64,000 nt of DNA, from the NCBI RefSeq assembly GCF_000420765.1, contig NZ_ATVO01000007.1, forward strand, positions 62,001-126,000, read 5' to 3'. Positions within the stretch are counted from its first letter, which is position 1. Each line of letters opens with the position of its first letter. Below the pieces are notes generated by a model, which was not told the origin of the DNA, did no database searches, and saw only the letters and a list, made by a program, of their open reading frames with translations. Source of the DNA: Sandarakinorhabdus limnophila DSM 17366 (GTDB taxonomy: Bacteria; Pseudomonadota; Alphaproteobacteria; Sphingomonadales; Sphingomonadaceae). The position numbers and the translations under genes were made by a program. Of the stretch, positions 1 through 9,352 are shown one piece after another.

Positions 1-1706
1 TTGTCGTAGCGATCAAGGTCCTCGGTGAGGATCACCACCTTCTTGGCATGTTCGGCCAGCATCTGCGCGGCGATCTGGTCCACGCCCAGTTCGCCGTCAT
101 GCTTCTGCCCGCCGGTCATGGCGACGGCGTCGTTGTAGAGGATCTTGTAGGTGATGTTCACACCCGCCGCGATCGACTGGCGGATGGCGAGCAGGCCGGA
201 GTGGAAATAGGTGCCGTCGCCCAGATTGGCGAAGACGTGCTTTTCACCGACGAACGGCGCTTCGCCCACCCAGGTCACGCCTTCGCCGCCCATCTGGGTG
301 AAGGTTTCGGCGCGGTCCATCCATAGCGCCATGATGTGGCAGCCGATGCCGGCCAGGGCGCGCTGGCCTTCCGGCGCCTTGGTGGAGGTGTTGTGCGGGC
401 AGCCGGAGCAGAAATAGGGGCTGCGCTTGACCGGGGTGATGTGCGCGGCGGATTTGCCGGCCTGATCGCGGAAGAAGGCGAGTGCGCTGCGGATCCGGTC
501 GGTGTCGTGGAAATGCTGCAGGCGCGCCGCGATCACGTGGGCGATGACGCCCGGCGAAAGTTCATTGTCCGGGCTGAGCAGCCATTCGCCGCTCTCGTCA
601 TGCTTTCCAACGACGCGCGGGCGCACGGACTCGCGCCAGTTATACAGCTGCCATTTCAGCTGATGTTCGACGAATTCGCGCTTTTCCTCGATCACGAGGA
701 CTTCATCCAGGCCTTCGGCAAAGGCGCGCATGCCATCGGGCTCCAGCGGCCACGGCATGCCGACCTTGTAGACCTTCAGGCCAATGTCCGCAGCGACGCG
801 CGCATCAATGCCGAGTTCGTCCAGCGCTTCCATCGTGTCGGCAAAGGCCTTGCCGGTGGAAACGATGCCGATGCGGGGCTTGGGCGAATCCCACACCACC
901 CGGTCAATGCCGTTGGCCTTGGCAAAGGCCATGGCGGCAAAGCCCTTGTAACGTTGCAGGCGGGTATCTTCCTCGCGCCAGATGTCGCCGGGGCGGATGT
1001 GGACGCCGCCATCGGGGAATTCAAATTGCGGGATGATGATGGAACGGTTCTCGTGCGCCAGATCGACGGTGGCACTGGTTTCCACCGTATCGGCGGTCGC
1101 CTTGAAGCCGACCCAGGTGCCGGCAAAGCGGCTCATGGCGATGCCCAGCAGGCCATATTCGACGAATTCATGCACCGACGCGGGCGCCAGGAACGGCACG
1201 AAGGCCGCCTGGAAGTTATGGTCGCTCTGGTGGGGCAGGGTGGAGGATTTGGCGCCGTGATCATCGCCCACGATAGCGAGCACGCCGCCATGCGCCGACG
1301 TGCCGGCGGCGTTGCCGTGTTTCAGCACGTCCATGGCGCGATCGAGGCCGGGGCCCTTGCCGTACCAGATGCCGAAGACGCCATCGCGCTGCGCCGACGG
1401 GTTGAGCGCAACGTGCTGGCTGCCCCAGACGGCGGTGGCGCCCAGTTCTTCGTTCACGCCGGGAACGAAGTGGATATCCTGTTCCTTCAGCCACTTCTTG
1501 GCGCGCCAAAGCTCCTGATCATAACCGCCCAGCGGCGAGCCGCGATAACCGGAAATGAAACCGCCGGTGTTCAGCCCGGCGGCGGTGTCGCGCCATTTCT
1601 GCACCAGCGGCAACCGCACCAGCGCCTGCACGCCCGACATGAACACGCGGCCTTCGCGGAAGCGATATTTGTCTTCGAGGCTGACAGGCGGTAGACCGGC
1701 GACCAT
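1..1706 (-). CDS. Indolepyruvate ferredoxin oxidoreductase, fused IorA/IorB type (5' part, runs off the left edge)
   Basis: The first 568 codons of a large thiamine-pyrophosphate 2-oxoacid:ferredoxin oxidoreductase, which decarboxylates aryl pyruvates to acyl-CoA in the cytoplasm. The reading frame is open from the ATG at 1706 to the left edge. The start (MVAGLPPVSLEDKYRFREG) is followed by a segment typical of the fused family (GFISGYRGSPLGGYDQEL), and near residue 440 there is CSGCPHN and later GIGCHIMALWMDRAETFTQMGG, the TPP-domain region. Fused homologues are roughly 1,150 residues, so about half is missing to the left. The gene is monocistronic in view, and the next gene downstream of its start is on the other side of a 276-bp gap. 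The family assignment is firm; the substrate specificity is inferred from family naming. Confidence 0.9.
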   Translation of the reverse strand, partial: MVAGLPPVSLEDKYRFREGRVFMSGVQALVRLPLVQKWRDTAAGLNTGGFISGYRGSPLGGYDQELWRAKKWLKEQDIHFVPGVNEELGATAVWGSQHVALNPSAQRDGVFGIWYGKGPGLDRAMDVLKHGNAAGTSAHGGVLAIVGDDHGAKSSTLPHQSDHNFQAAFVPFLAPASVHEFVEYGLLGIAMSRFAGTWVGFKATADTVETSATVDLAHENRSIIIPQFEFPDGGVHIRPGDIWREEDTRLQRYKGFAAMAFAKANGIDRVVWDSPKPRIGIVSTGKAFADTMEALDELGIDARVAADIGLKVYKVGMPWPLEPDGMRAFAEGLDEVLVIEEKREFVEHQLKWQLYNWRESVRPRVVGKHDESGEWLLSPDNELSPGVIAHVIAARLQHFHDTDRIRSALAFFRDQAGKSAAHITPVKRSPYFCSGCPHNTSTKAPEGQRALAGIGCHIMALWMDRAETFTQMGGEGVTWVGEAPFVGEKHVFANLGDGTYFHSGLLAIRQSIAAGVNITYKILYNDAVAMTGGQKHDGELGVDQIAAQMLAEHAKKVVILTEDLDRYD

Positions 1707-1757
1707 GGCTGAGGCTCTTTGTGCATGTGCAAGATGGGTCAATAGTACTGACCTTTC

Positions 1758-1973
1758 TTGCGTCGCGCAAGCGGTAGCTCTGTGCCGGCGGGCGTGCAGC
1801 AGATCGCCGATAGCACACTGGCCGCCGCGCCGGGCCAGCTGGGCGATCCGGCCGGCGGCCAGGTTCAGGTGAAGGCCCCAGCCGGCCACTATCGCATCAC
1901 CGCCCGGCTGGCGCGGCCGTGGGCGCCGGACCAGCCGGTGAAGACGGTCGAGATCGATCTCGTGATGCGCTGA
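1758..1973 (+). pseudogene. Unidentified 71-residue reading frame, possibly the tail of a lost gene
   Basis: A short open frame from a TTG, or from a GTG at 1782, with strong GC-third-position bias. It ends in a plausible beta-rich tail (KAPAGHYRITARLARPW, then KTVEIDLVMR). There is no ribosome binding site and no recognisable domain. It lies between the start of the oxidoreductase gene and the 3' end of fhs, both on the other strand. It looks more like the C-terminal remnant of a deleted gene than a complete small protein, but I cannot name a family. Confidence 0.25.
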
Positions 1974-1982
1974 GCTGCTCTC

Positions 1983-3704
1983 TCAGCTCAGCCCTTCGAT
2001 CCGGCCTTGCGCATCGAGGTGGATGCCGATGGCCGACGGCAGCTTTGGCAGGCCGGGCATGGTGGCGATTTCGCCGGCGAGCGCGACGATGAAGCCGGCG
2101 CCGGCGGCCAGCCGCAGTTCGCGGATGGGCAGGTCGTGCCCGAACACGGCGCCGCGCACCTTCTCGTCCGCGGTGAAGCTGTAGGGCGTCTTGGCGAGGC
2201 AAACCGGCAGATTGGCCAGGCCTTCGTGGCGCAGCGCGGCGAGCTGCTTCTGCGCGGCCGGCGACAGGGTGACCTGGGCGGCGCGGTGGATGCGGGTGGC
2301 CACAATGGTGAGCGCGTCATACACGTCGGTGCCGGTGGCATAGAGCGGGGTGAAAGCGGCATGGGGCTCCGTGTTGGCGTCGGCCAGTGCGGCGACGCTG
2401 CGGGCCAATTCCTCCGCACCGGCCGGGCCGTCCGCCCAGTGGCTGCACAGGTGGGCGGCGACCCCCAGCGTGTCGCGGCAGTGGGTGAGCACCTGCTGCT
2501 GCTCTTCTGGCCGATCGTTGCTGAAGGCGTTGATGGCCACGGCAACCGGCAGGCCCAACGACTGCAGATTTTCGACATGGCGGGCTATCACTTCGAGGCC
2601 GCGATCAACGGCGTGTGGATCGGCGGTGCCGAGATCGGCCAGCGCCATGCCGCCATGATATTTGAGCGCACGCACCGTCGCCACCACCACGGCGACGGCC
2701 GGGGCGAGGCCGGCGGAGCGGCACTTGATATGGGCGAATTTCTCTGCCCCCAGATCAGCGCCGAAGCCGGCTTCGGTGACGGCGAATTCCCCCAGCGCCA
2801 GCGCGGTGCGGGTGGCGATCACCGAATTGCAGCCGTGAGCGATGTTGGCGAACGGCCCGCCGTGGATGAGGGCAGGGGAGCCGTGGATCGACTGCACCAG
2901 ATTGGGCTGCATGGCATCAAGCAGCAACGCCGCCATGGCGCCGGCCGCGCCGATGTCACCGGCCGTCACCGGACTTCCGGCCATGTCTTTCGCCACCCGG
3001 ATGCGGGCGAGGCGGGCCTGAAGATCGGCCACATCGTCAGCGAGGCACAGGATCGCCATCACTTCTGATGCAACCGTGATGTCGAACCCGGTTTCGCGCA
3101 GCGGGTGGTTACCGGTGCCCATGCCGGACACGATCTGCCTGAGGGCGCGATCGTTCATGTCCAACACGCGCCGCCAGGTGACGGTCCGTGGGTTGATGGC
3201 GGCGCCCGTTGCCATCGGTGTTCCGAAATGCACCGCATTGTCGATCATCGCGGCGAGCAGATTATGGGCCGAGGTGATGGCGTGGAAATCGCCGGTGAAG
3301 TGCAGGTTGATCTTCTCCATCGGCAGCACCTGCGCCTGGCCGCCGCCGGTGGCGCCGCCCTTGCGGCCGAACACGGGGCCCAGCGACGGCTCGCGCAGCG
3401 CGATCACCGCGCGGCGGCCGATGCGGTTGAGGGCATCGGCGAGACCCACGGTTGTGGTGGTTTTGCCTTCCCCCGCCGGCGTTGGATTGACGGCGGTCAC
3501 CAGAATCAGCTTGCCGCCAGCCGCCGGAACACCGCCGCCAGCCACCGGATCACGGCCGGCCACCGCCGGCAGCGCTTTGGCCGCAATTTTGGCAATAAAA
3601 TGCCCGTGCGGTTCGATGTCGGTTTCCGCCAGCCCCAGCCCAGCCGCGATCGCCCGGATGGGGCGCAATGTCGCTGCCCGCGCAATTTCAATGTCCGTTG
3701 CCAT
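1983..3704 (-). CDS. fhs: Formate-tetrahydrofolate ligase
   Basis: ATP-dependent ligation of formate to tetrahydrofolate, giving 10-formyl-THF for one-carbon metabolism in the cytoplasm. The 573-residue product contains the ATP-binding loop TPAGEGKTTTT near residue 75, the segment EPSLGPVFGRKGGATGGG and NLHFTGDFHAI, all diagnostic for the family, and ends close to the usual 550-560 residues. I chose the ATG at 3704 (MATDIEIARAATLRPI) because the frame further upstream encodes arginine-rich sequence overlapping the divergent cydA leader, and because GGGAAA sits just before this ATG. It is divergent from cydA with about 70 bp between starts. Confidence 0.95.
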   Translation of the reverse strand: MATDIEIARAATLRPIRAIAAGLGLAETDIEPHGHFIAKIAAKALPAVAGRDPVAGGGVPAAGGKLILVTAVNPTPAGEGKTTTTVGLADALNRIGRRAVIALREPSLGPVFGRKGGATGGGQAQVLPMEKINLHFTGDFHAITSAHNLLAAMIDNAVHFGTPMATGAAINPRTVTWRRVLDMNDRALRQIVSGMGTGNHPLRETGFDITVASEVMAILCLADDVADLQARLARIRVAKDMAGSPVTAGDIGAAGAMAALLLDAMQPNLVQSIHGSPALIHGGPFANIAHGCNSVIATRTALALGEFAVTEAGFGADLGAEKFAHIKCRSAGLAPAVAVVVATVRALKYHGGMALADLGTADPHAVDRGLEVIARHVENLQSLGLPVAVAINAFSNDRPEEQQQVLTHCRDTLGVAAHLCSHWADGPAGAEELARSVAALADANTEPHAAFTPLYATGTDVYDALTIVATRIHRAAQVTLSPAAQKQLAALRHEGLANLPVCLAKTPYSFTADEKVRGAVFGHDLPIRELRLAAGAGFIVALAGEIATMPGLPKLPSAIGIHLDAQGRIEGLS

Positions 3705-3773
3705 GATTTCCCGCCATAGGCGCCGAGTGTTCTCTCCGGCTACACGGTTGCGCGCCCGTCGGGAAGGAGCCAT

Positions 3774-4192
3774 ATGTTTGACAATGTGTCTGCCCTGACG
3801 CTGGCCCGCTTCCAGTTCGCCTTCACTGTCTCATTCCACTTCATCTTTCCGGCCTTCTCGATCGGGTTGGCCAGCTATCTTTCTGTTCTGGAAGGGCTTT
3901 GGCTGAAGACGGGCCGCGATGTCTATCTGCAGCTCTTCCATTACTGGCTGAAGATTTTCGCTATCGCCTTCGGCATGGGTGTCGTGTCGGGTATCGTCAT
4001 GGCCTATCAGTTCGGTTCGAACTGGTCGGCCTTTTCGGACAAAGCCGGCCCGGTCATCGGGCCGTTGATGGCCTATGAAGTGCTGTCGGCCTTCTTCCTG
4101 GGATCCGGTTTCCTGGGTGTCGTGCTGTTCGGGCTCGATCGGGTCGGCAAGAAACTGCATTTCATGGCCACCTGCCTGATCGCCATCTGCTC
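3774..4192 (+). pseudogene. cydA: Cytochrome bd ubiquinol oxidase subunit I, truncated after about 139 residues
   Basis: The start is excellent: AAGGAG six bases before the ATG, then MFDNVSALTLARFQFAFTVS, FHFIFPAFSIGLASYLSVLE and QLFHYWLKIFAIAFGMGVVS. These include the conserved heme-ligand histidine region of CydA. Homology continues through GFLGVVLFGLDRV and LHFMATCLIA, then stops abruptly. The frame then runs through non-CydA sequence to a TGA ending at 4283. About 330 residues of the usual 470, including the quinol loop and the other heme ligands, are absent, and no cydB follows. This cannot make a bd oxidase. The likely cause is a deletion joining cydA to another gene's 3' end (next entry). 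Confidence 0.85.
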
Positions 4193-4393
4193 GCCGCTCT
4201 CAACGTCATCTCGCTGTTTTCCTTCGCCCTGTGGATCGCGCTTATGGCCTGGGCAGCGTCTGGCACCAGCAGCCATCCGATGATTCAGCGCTTTGTTGGC
4301 TCGCCGCAGCGTCGTCGCCGCATTGTGGCCTCGGTTTCGGCCTTGGTCCTCGCCGGCTTTGCTACTATGGCGGTTTCGCTCAACCTCGCCTGA
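4193..4393 (+). pseudogene. Tail of an unidentified membrane protein (LysE/RhtB-like C-terminus?) joined out of frame to cydA
   Basis: In the frame two bases off that of cydA, the sequence immediately after the CydA homology reads AALNVISLFSFALWIALMAW, a hydrophobic helix. It then gives FVGSPQRRRRIVASVSALVL and ends at a TGA at 4391-4393. A helix, an arginine-rich loop and a final helix resemble the C-terminus of amino-acid exporters of the LysE/RhtB family, but the match is by impression only. There is no start codon context. The most economical reading is that a deletion removed the 3' two-thirds of cydA, any cydB, and the 5' part of this gene. Confidence 0.4.
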
Positions 4394-4510
4394 TCCCGCG
4401 CTGCGCCGGCTGGCCGGCCGGGCGCCGTTCCAAACGGCGTGTCCCAGCATGGCATTGCTGCCTTGCACTCCGGAATGTCCCTGCTATAGCCGGGCGCTCG
4501 CGTCCCGGGT

Positions 4511-4595
4511 GCGGGCGTGGCGGAACTGGTAGACGCGCTGGATTTAGGTTCCAGTGTCGAAAGACGTGGGGGTTCGAGTCCCTTCGCCCGCACCA
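4511..4595 (+). tRNA. tRNA-Leu (anticodon UAG)
   Basis: An 85-nt cloverleaf. The acceptor stem GCGGGCG pairs with CGCCCGC, and the 3' CCA is encoded. The anticodon stem is CTGGA/TCCAG with the loop TTTAGGT, giving anticodon TAG (reads CUN leucine codons). A long variable arm (TGTCGAAAGACG) marks a class II tRNA, and the T loop contains GGTTCGAGTCC. It lies alone between the cydA remnant and trigger factor. Confidence 0.97.
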
Positions 4596-4658
4596 GCCTG
4601 CCGCTGCTTGTCCGGGTGACTTCACAAGAATTTCAAATTCAAATTGATGGGTTCTTCG

Positions 4659-6245
4659 ATGCAGATTGCTGAAATCACCAACCAGGGCCTGCGCCGCGCT
4701 TATTCGCTGGTGATCCCCGCCGATGCCATCGCCGCGCGGCTGAACGCGCGCTTGGCCGAAGTGTCCAAGACCATCAAGATGCCGGGTTTCCGTCCGGGCA
4801 AAGTGCCGGCCAACCTCGTCAAGAAAATGCACGGGGCGGCTCTGCGCGGTGAAGCGCTGCAGGCGGCTGTGAATGATGGCGTCAACAAGGTGATCGCCGA
4901 TCACGGTCTGCGCCCGGCGACCCAGCCGCAGGTTGATGTGGATGGCGAACTGCCGGAAGAGGGCGATGCCCGCTTCACTGTCAGCCTGGAAATCCTGCCG
5001 ACCATCGAGGACGTGAAGGCTGAAGATCTGGCGCTGGAAAAGCTGGTCGTGCCGGCCGACGAAGGTGCCATGGATGCCGCGATCGCCCGCCTCGCCGAAT
5101 CGGCGCAGCGCACCGAACCCGCCCCGGCAAAACACAAGGCCAAGACCGGTGACACTGTGGTCATCGATTTCGAAGGCAAGGTGGATGGCGTGCCGTTCGA
5201 TGGCGGCAAGGGCGAAGGCATGCGGGTCAAGATTGGTTCGGGCCAGCTCATCCCCGGCTTTGAAGACCAGTTGATCGGCGCCAAGGCCAATGAACAGCGC
5301 ACCCTGAAGGTGACCTTCCCGGCCGATTATGGCGCCGCCAATCTGGCCGGCAAGCCGGCCGAATTCGACGTGACAGTGACCGGCGTCGAAGTGCCCGGCG
5401 AAACCAAGATCGATGATGAATTCGCCAAGGGCTTCGGCCTCGATAGCCTTGATGCGCTGAAGGAAATCCTGAAGGATCAGCTCGACGCCGAATTGGGCAC
5501 GCTGTCGCGCACCTATCTCAAGCGCAAGCTGCTCGACACGTTGGCTGCCCGCCATGATTTCGACGTCCCGGAATCGATGGTCGATGCCGAGTTCGAACAG
5601 ATCTGGCAGACGCTGGAAGGCGAAGCCGCGCGCGAAGCTGATCCCGAAGCAGCCCGCGCCGAGATCGAGGCCGAGCGCGAGGATTACCGCCGCATCGCCG
5701 TGCGCCGCGTGCGTCTGGGCCTGTTGCTGTCCGAAATCGGCCAGCGCAACGGTGTCACCGTTTCGCAGGCTGAAATGAACCGCCTGATCGGCCAGGAAGC
5801 CGCGCGCTATGCCCCGGCCGAGCAGCAGAAGGTCGTGAAGTTCTTCCAGGAAAACGCCATGGCCGCCATGCAGCTGCGCGCGCCGCTGTATGAAGACAAG
5901 GTGGTGGACTTCCTGATCGGCAAGGCGGAAATCACCGAACGTGCGGTTACTCGCGCCGAGCTGGAAGCTGCCATCGAGAGCGAAGACGAAACGCCGGGCG
6001 GCCACGTTCACGGCCCCGGCTGTGGCCATGATCACGATCATGATCATGCGCCGGCCAAGCCCAAGAAAGCTCCTGCAGCCAAGAAGGCCAAGGCAGCCGA
6101 GGAACCGGTGGTTGATGCCGAACCGGTGAAGAAGGCGCCCGCCAAGAAGGCTGCGGCCAAGAAGGCCGATGCCGAACCGGCCGTCGAAATCCCGGCTGAG
6201 GTTGCGCCCAAGCCAAAGAAGGCTAGCAAAAAAGCCGCCGAGTAA
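4659..6245 (+). CDS. tig: Trigger factor, ribosome-associated chaperone / peptidyl-prolyl isomerase, with an unusual C-terminal tail
   Basis: The product binds the ribosome exit tunnel and assists folding of nascent chains. The order is: an N-terminal ribosome-binding domain with GFRPGKVPANLVKK (signature loop near residue 43), an FKBP-type PPIase domain (GDTVVIDFEGKVDGVPFDGG, LIPGFEDQLIGA), then the helical C-terminal chaperone domain. I prefer ATG 4659 (MQIAEITNQGLRRAYS) because the family starts this way; an in-frame ATG at 4647 is possible and neither has a strong Shine-Dalgarno. The 528-residue length exceeds the usual 430-450 because of a tail of about 85 residues. The tail has a His/Asp cluster (GHDHDHDHAP) followed by Lys/Ala/Pro repeats. 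tig-clpP-clpX clustering is conserved in bacteria; here a broken acyltransferase gene is wedged between tig and clpP. Confidence 0.95.
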   Translation: MQIAEITNQGLRRAYSLVIPADAIAARLNARLAEVSKTIKMPGFRPGKVPANLVKKMHGAALRGEALQAAVNDGVNKVIADHGLRPATQPQVDVDGELPEEGDARFTVSLEILPTIEDVKAEDLALEKLVVPADEGAMDAAIARLAESAQRTEPAPAKHKAKTGDTVVIDFEGKVDGVPFDGGKGEGMRVKIGSGQLIPGFEDQLIGAKANEQRTLKVTFPADYGAANLAGKPAEFDVTVTGVEVPGETKIDDEFAKGFGLDSLDALKEILKDQLDAELGTLSRTYLKRKLLDTLAARHDFDVPESMVDAEFEQIWQTLEGEAAREADPEAARAEIEAEREDYRRIAVRRVRLGLLLSEIGQRNGVTVSQAEMNRLIGQEAARYAPAEQQKVVKFFQENAMAAMQLRAPLYEDKVVDFLIGKAEITERAVTRAELEAAIESEDETPGGHVHGPGCGHDHDHDHAPAKPKKAPAAKKAKAAEEPVVDAEPVKKAPAKKAAAKKADAEPAVEIPAEVAPKPKKASKKAAE

Positions 6246-7266
6246 TGCCGCAGCTGCGGCTGCTTGGGCCCGGTATGCTGCGATTCATCCTCGCAGCGAT
6301 GGTGGTGGTTTCGCACCTCACCAGTCTGAATATCGGCCGGCCAGCCGTTCTGCTGTCCTTCATGCTCAGCGGCTATTGGGTGTCGCGCCTGCTTGCCGGT
6401 TGGCAGGCCAGCGTGCCGGCCTTCTATGTCAGCCGCACCTTGCGGGTCTGGCCGCTCTATGCGGTGGTCACCGTGCTGGCCTGGCTGCTCCACGCCCACG
6501 CCGAAGCGGTTCGCCCGGAAGGTCTGTGGTCGGCGCTTACCCTGCTCGGGTTGGCGGCGCGCGCCGGTGACGTGATCGGCGTATCCTGGTCGCTCGATAT
6601 CGAGCTGCAATTCTGTCTGGCGCTCCCTTTGCTAGCCCCGCTGTTGATTCACTTGCGGCGGGCCGAAGTGTAGCTGTTGGCGCTCATTGGCTGGGTGGTC
6701 GGCATCGGCCTCATGTCGGCGGGTCTTGTCACCGCGCTGTTCTATCCGCCCGCGTTTTCTGGCGGTGCCTGGCTGGCGGAGTCCTGCTGGAAGGCCACGG
6801 ATGGTCAGGCGTTCGCCTCTGTTCTGCTGTTTATGGCAGCCGGAGCCGGACTTGCCCTGCTGCCGCAAGCCCGCGAAGTGTTGCTCAAGAACGGCATTGA
6901 AACACCCAACATGGCTCTGTGCAACTTGCCCATCTGGGTTGGCCTGTGCTGCTGCAGCCGGTCGTGGCATGGAGCGTTCACCAATATTCCAGCAGGCAGG
7001 ATCTCTGGGCCGGTGACCTGTCGTTCAGTCTCTATCTCGTCCACACCCCGGTGATCACCGCCATGGCGGTGCTGATGCCAGCAGGCGGCCTGGCGCTGAA
7101 GCTGGCCATGCTGCTGATCTCCGCGGTGCTCGCCGTGGCCCTGAATCGCTGGGTCGATCTCCCGGCAGAGCTGTGGCGCCGGGCCCACTTCCGCAATCCG
7201 GTGCCGATTCCGCCTGCGGCAATTGCCTTTGCCCCCTTGAACTCAGGCCGTAAACGTCCGAACTAG
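6245..7266 (+). pseudogene. Acyltransferase-3 (OafA/NolL-like) membrane protein, interrupted by an in-frame TAG and a frameshift
   Basis: The ATG overlaps the tig stop (TAATG). The first 142 codons encode a membrane acyltransferase with LLSFMLSGYWVSRLL, FYVSRTLRVWPLYAV and GVSWSLDIELQF, all typical of the acyltransferase-3 family that O-acylates surface glycans. A TAG at 6671-6673 interrupts the frame. The same frame resumes at once with more helices (LLALIGWVVGIGLMSAGL) to about 6930. Homology then shifts to the next frame, which carries AGDLSFSLYLVHTPV, another conserved family segment, and continues to the stop at 7264-7266. Two independent lesions make this very likely non-functional. Restoring one base near 6930 and reading the TAG as a sense codon (for example CAG) would give a normal-length protein of about 340 residues. 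Confidence 0.85.
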
Positions 7267-7283
7267 TGGGAAAGGAGATTCCC

Positions 7284-7913
7284 ATGTTCGATCCTGTTGC
7301 CGGCTTGGTTCCCATTGTCATCGAAAGCTCGAACCGCGGCGAACGCAGCTTCGACATTTATTCGCGGTTGCTGCGTGATCGCATCGTGTTCGTGAACGGC
7401 CAGGTGGAAGACCATATGGCCTCGGTGATCGTGGCGCAGCTGCTGTTCCTCGAATCGGAAAATCCGAAAAAAGATATTTACATGTATATCAACTCTCCGG
7501 GCGGGGTGATCACGTCCGGCATGGCGATTTACGATACCATGCAGTATATCCGGCCCAAGGTTGGCACGGTGTGCGTGGGCCAGGCCGCGTCGATGGGCAG
7601 CTTCCTGCTGGCCGCTGGTGAGCCGGGCATGCGCATCGCGCTGAAGAACGCTCGCATCATGGTGCACCAGCCGTCGGGCGGCGCCCAAGGCCAGGCGACT
7701 GATATCGAAATCCAGGCCCGTGAAATTCTACGGATTCGCAGCATTCTCAACAATTTGTACGTGAAGCACACGGGTAAGGATCTCGCCACCATCGAACACG
7801 CCATGGAGCGGGACAAGTTCATGAGCGCTGAGGAAGCCCAGGAATTCGGCATCATCGACGCCGTGATGGAAAAGCGCCCCGTGGCGCCGGAAAGCGAAGC
7901 GCAGGCGGCTTGA
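7284..7913 (+). CDS. clpP: ATP-dependent Clp protease proteolytic subunit
   Basis: Serine protease that forms a tetradecameric barrel and degrades proteins unfolded by ClpX or ClpA in the cytoplasm. The 209-residue product has the catalytic serine in [11 protein letters not shown] (Ser103), the histidine in MVHQPSGG (His128) and the conserved INSPGG oxyanion-hole region. ATG 7284 is preceded by AAGGAGA at a good distance; an upstream in-frame TTG lacks support. It is followed 178 bp later by clpX, its usual partner, with a possible hairpin between them. Confidence 0.97.
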   Translation: MFDPVAGLVPIVIESSNRGERSFDIYSRLLRDRIVFVNGQVEDHMASVIVAQLLFLESENPKKDIYMYINSPGGVITSGMAIYDTMQYIRPKVGTVCVGQAASMGSFLLAAGEPGMRIALKNARIMVHQPSGGAQGQATDIEIQAREILRIRSILNNLYVKHTGKDLATIEHAMERDKFMSAEEAQEFGIIDAVMEKRPVAPESEAQAA

Positions 7914-7924
7914 ACCTTCATCGG

Positions 7925-7963
7925 GGCAGGGCCGTGGCGTCAGAATGGCGCTATTGCCCTGCC
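7925..7963 (+). other. Inverted repeat in the clpP-clpX gap
   Basis: GGCAGGGC (7925-7932) and GCCCTGCC (7956-7963) form an 8-bp perfect stem around a 23-nt loop, 12 bp after the clpP stop. There is no T tract, so a classical intrinsic terminator is unlikely. It may instead process or stabilise the clpP transcript before clpX. Confidence 0.3.
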
Positions 7964-8091
7964 GCAATTGTGACGCTTTGGCGTAATCCTGCCCTTGCGG
8001 CAGGCGGTGATTCATCGCTACACTATTAAGCCGGTGGCATGCCGGCGCGTATATTGTCGGCTATGGCGGGCCGGCGTGAGGAAGGAACGTC

Positions 8092-9342
8092 ATGACGAAG
8101 CTGGGCGGCACCGATAGCAAAGGCACGCTTTACTGCAGCTTCTGTGGCAAGAGCCAGCACGAGGTGAGGAAGCTCATCGCGGGCCCGACCGTGTTCATCT
8201 GCGATGAATGTGTGGAGCTGTGCAACGACATCATCCGCGAGGAAACCAAGACGGCGCTGGTCAAGAAGTCCGGCGACGTGCCAACCCCGCGCGAAATCTG
8301 CAAGGTGCTGGATGATTATGTGATCGGGCAGTTCCACGCCAAGCGCGTGCTGTCGGTCGCCGTCCACAACCACTACAAGCGGCTGAACCACGGCGGCAAG
8401 GGTGCCGAAGTGGAACTGGCCAAGTCCAACATCCTGCTCGTCGGCCCGACCGGCTGCGGCAAGACGCTGCTCGCCCAAACGCTGGCGCGCATCCTGGATG
8501 TGCCCTTTACCATGGCCGATGCCACCACGCTGACCGAAGCCGGTTACGTGGGCGAGGATGTGGAAAACATCATCCTGAAATTGCTGCAGGCCAGCGACTA
8601 CAACGTCGAACGCGCCCAGCGCGGCATCGTGTATATCGATGAAATCGACAAGATCAGCCGCAAGTCTGACAATCCGTCGATCACCCGCGATGTGTCGGGC
8701 GAAGGCGTGCAGCAGGCTCTGCTCAAGATCATGGAAGGCACCACCGCCTCCGTGCCGCCGCAGGGCGGCCGCAAGCATCCGCAGCAGGAATTCCTGCAGG
8801 TTGATACGACGAACATCCTGTTCATCTGCGGCGGCGCCTTTTCTGGCCTTGATCGCATCATCGGCGATCGTATGCAGGGCCGCTCGATCGGCTTTGGCGC
8901 GCATGTCGCTGCACCGGATGAACGCCGCGTTGGCGAACTGCTGCGCAAATGCGAACCGGAAGATCTGTTGCGCTTCGGCCTGATCCCGGAATTCATCGGC
9001 CGCCTGCCGGTGATCGCCACCCTGGAAGACCTTGACGAACCGGCGCTGATCAAGATCCTGACCGAGCCGAAGAACGCGCTGGTGAAGCAGTACGCCCGCC
9101 TGTTCGAAATGGAAGGCGCCAAACTCACCTTCACCACCGACGCGCTGTCGGCGATCGCCAAACGCGCCATCGAGCGCAAGACCGGCGCGCGCGGCCTGCG
9201 TTCGATCATGGAAGGCATCTTGCTCGACACCATGTTCGATCTGCCCGGCCTGGAAGGCGTGGAAGAAGTGCAGGTGGACAGGGATGTCGTCGCCGGCACC
9301 AAGCAACCGACCCGCCTGATGGTGGCCGATAAGGCCGCCTGA
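8092..9342 (+). CDS. clpX: ATP-dependent Clp protease ATP-binding subunit ClpX
   Basis: AAA+ unfoldase that recognises tagged substrates and feeds them to ClpP. The 416-residue product carries the N-terminal C4 zinc finger (Cys15, Cys18, Cys37, Cys40), Walker A GPTGCGKT at 118-125, Walker [10 protein letters not shown], the pore loop GYVGEDVE and the sensor region. Its length matches the family (about 420). AGGAACGTC precedes the ATG. It is downstream of clpP in the standard order, and the 178-bp gap allows a separate promoter. Confidence 0.97.
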   Translation: MTKLGGTDSKGTLYCSFCGKSQHEVRKLIAGPTVFICDECVELCNDIIREETKTALVKKSGDVPTPREICKVLDDYVIGQFHAKRVLSVAVHNHYKRLNHGGKGAEVELAKSNILLVGPTGCGKTLLAQTLARILDVPFTMADATTLTEAGYVGEDVENIILKLLQASDYNVERAQRGIVYIDEIDKISRKSDNPSITRDVSGEGVQQALLKIMEGTTASVPPQGGRKHPQQEFLQVDTTNILFICGGAFSGLDRIIGDRMQGRSIGFGAHVAAPDERRVGELLRKCEPEDLLRFGLIPEFIGRLPVIATLEDLDEPALIKILTEPKNALVKQYARLFEMEGAKLTFTTDALSAIAKRAIERKTGARGLRSIMEGILLDTMFDLPGLEGVEEVQVDRDVVAGTKQPTRLMVADKAA

Positions 9343-9352
9343 ACCGCCGGCA

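Noticed and set aside
336-1694. Long plus-strand open frame opposite the indolepyruvate oxidoreductase
   Set aside because: It is the antisense of a strongly conserved enzyme; composition mirrors codon bias and no domain is visible.
4511-4595. Idea that the tRNA with TAG anticodon suppresses the in-frame TAG codons
   Set aside because: Anticodon 5'-UAG-3' reads CUA/CUN leucine codons, not the UAG stop; a suppressor would need CUA.
4380-6047. 555-codon minus-strand frame opposite trigger factor
   Set aside because: Antisense artefact of high GC third positions; it also crosses the tRNA gene.
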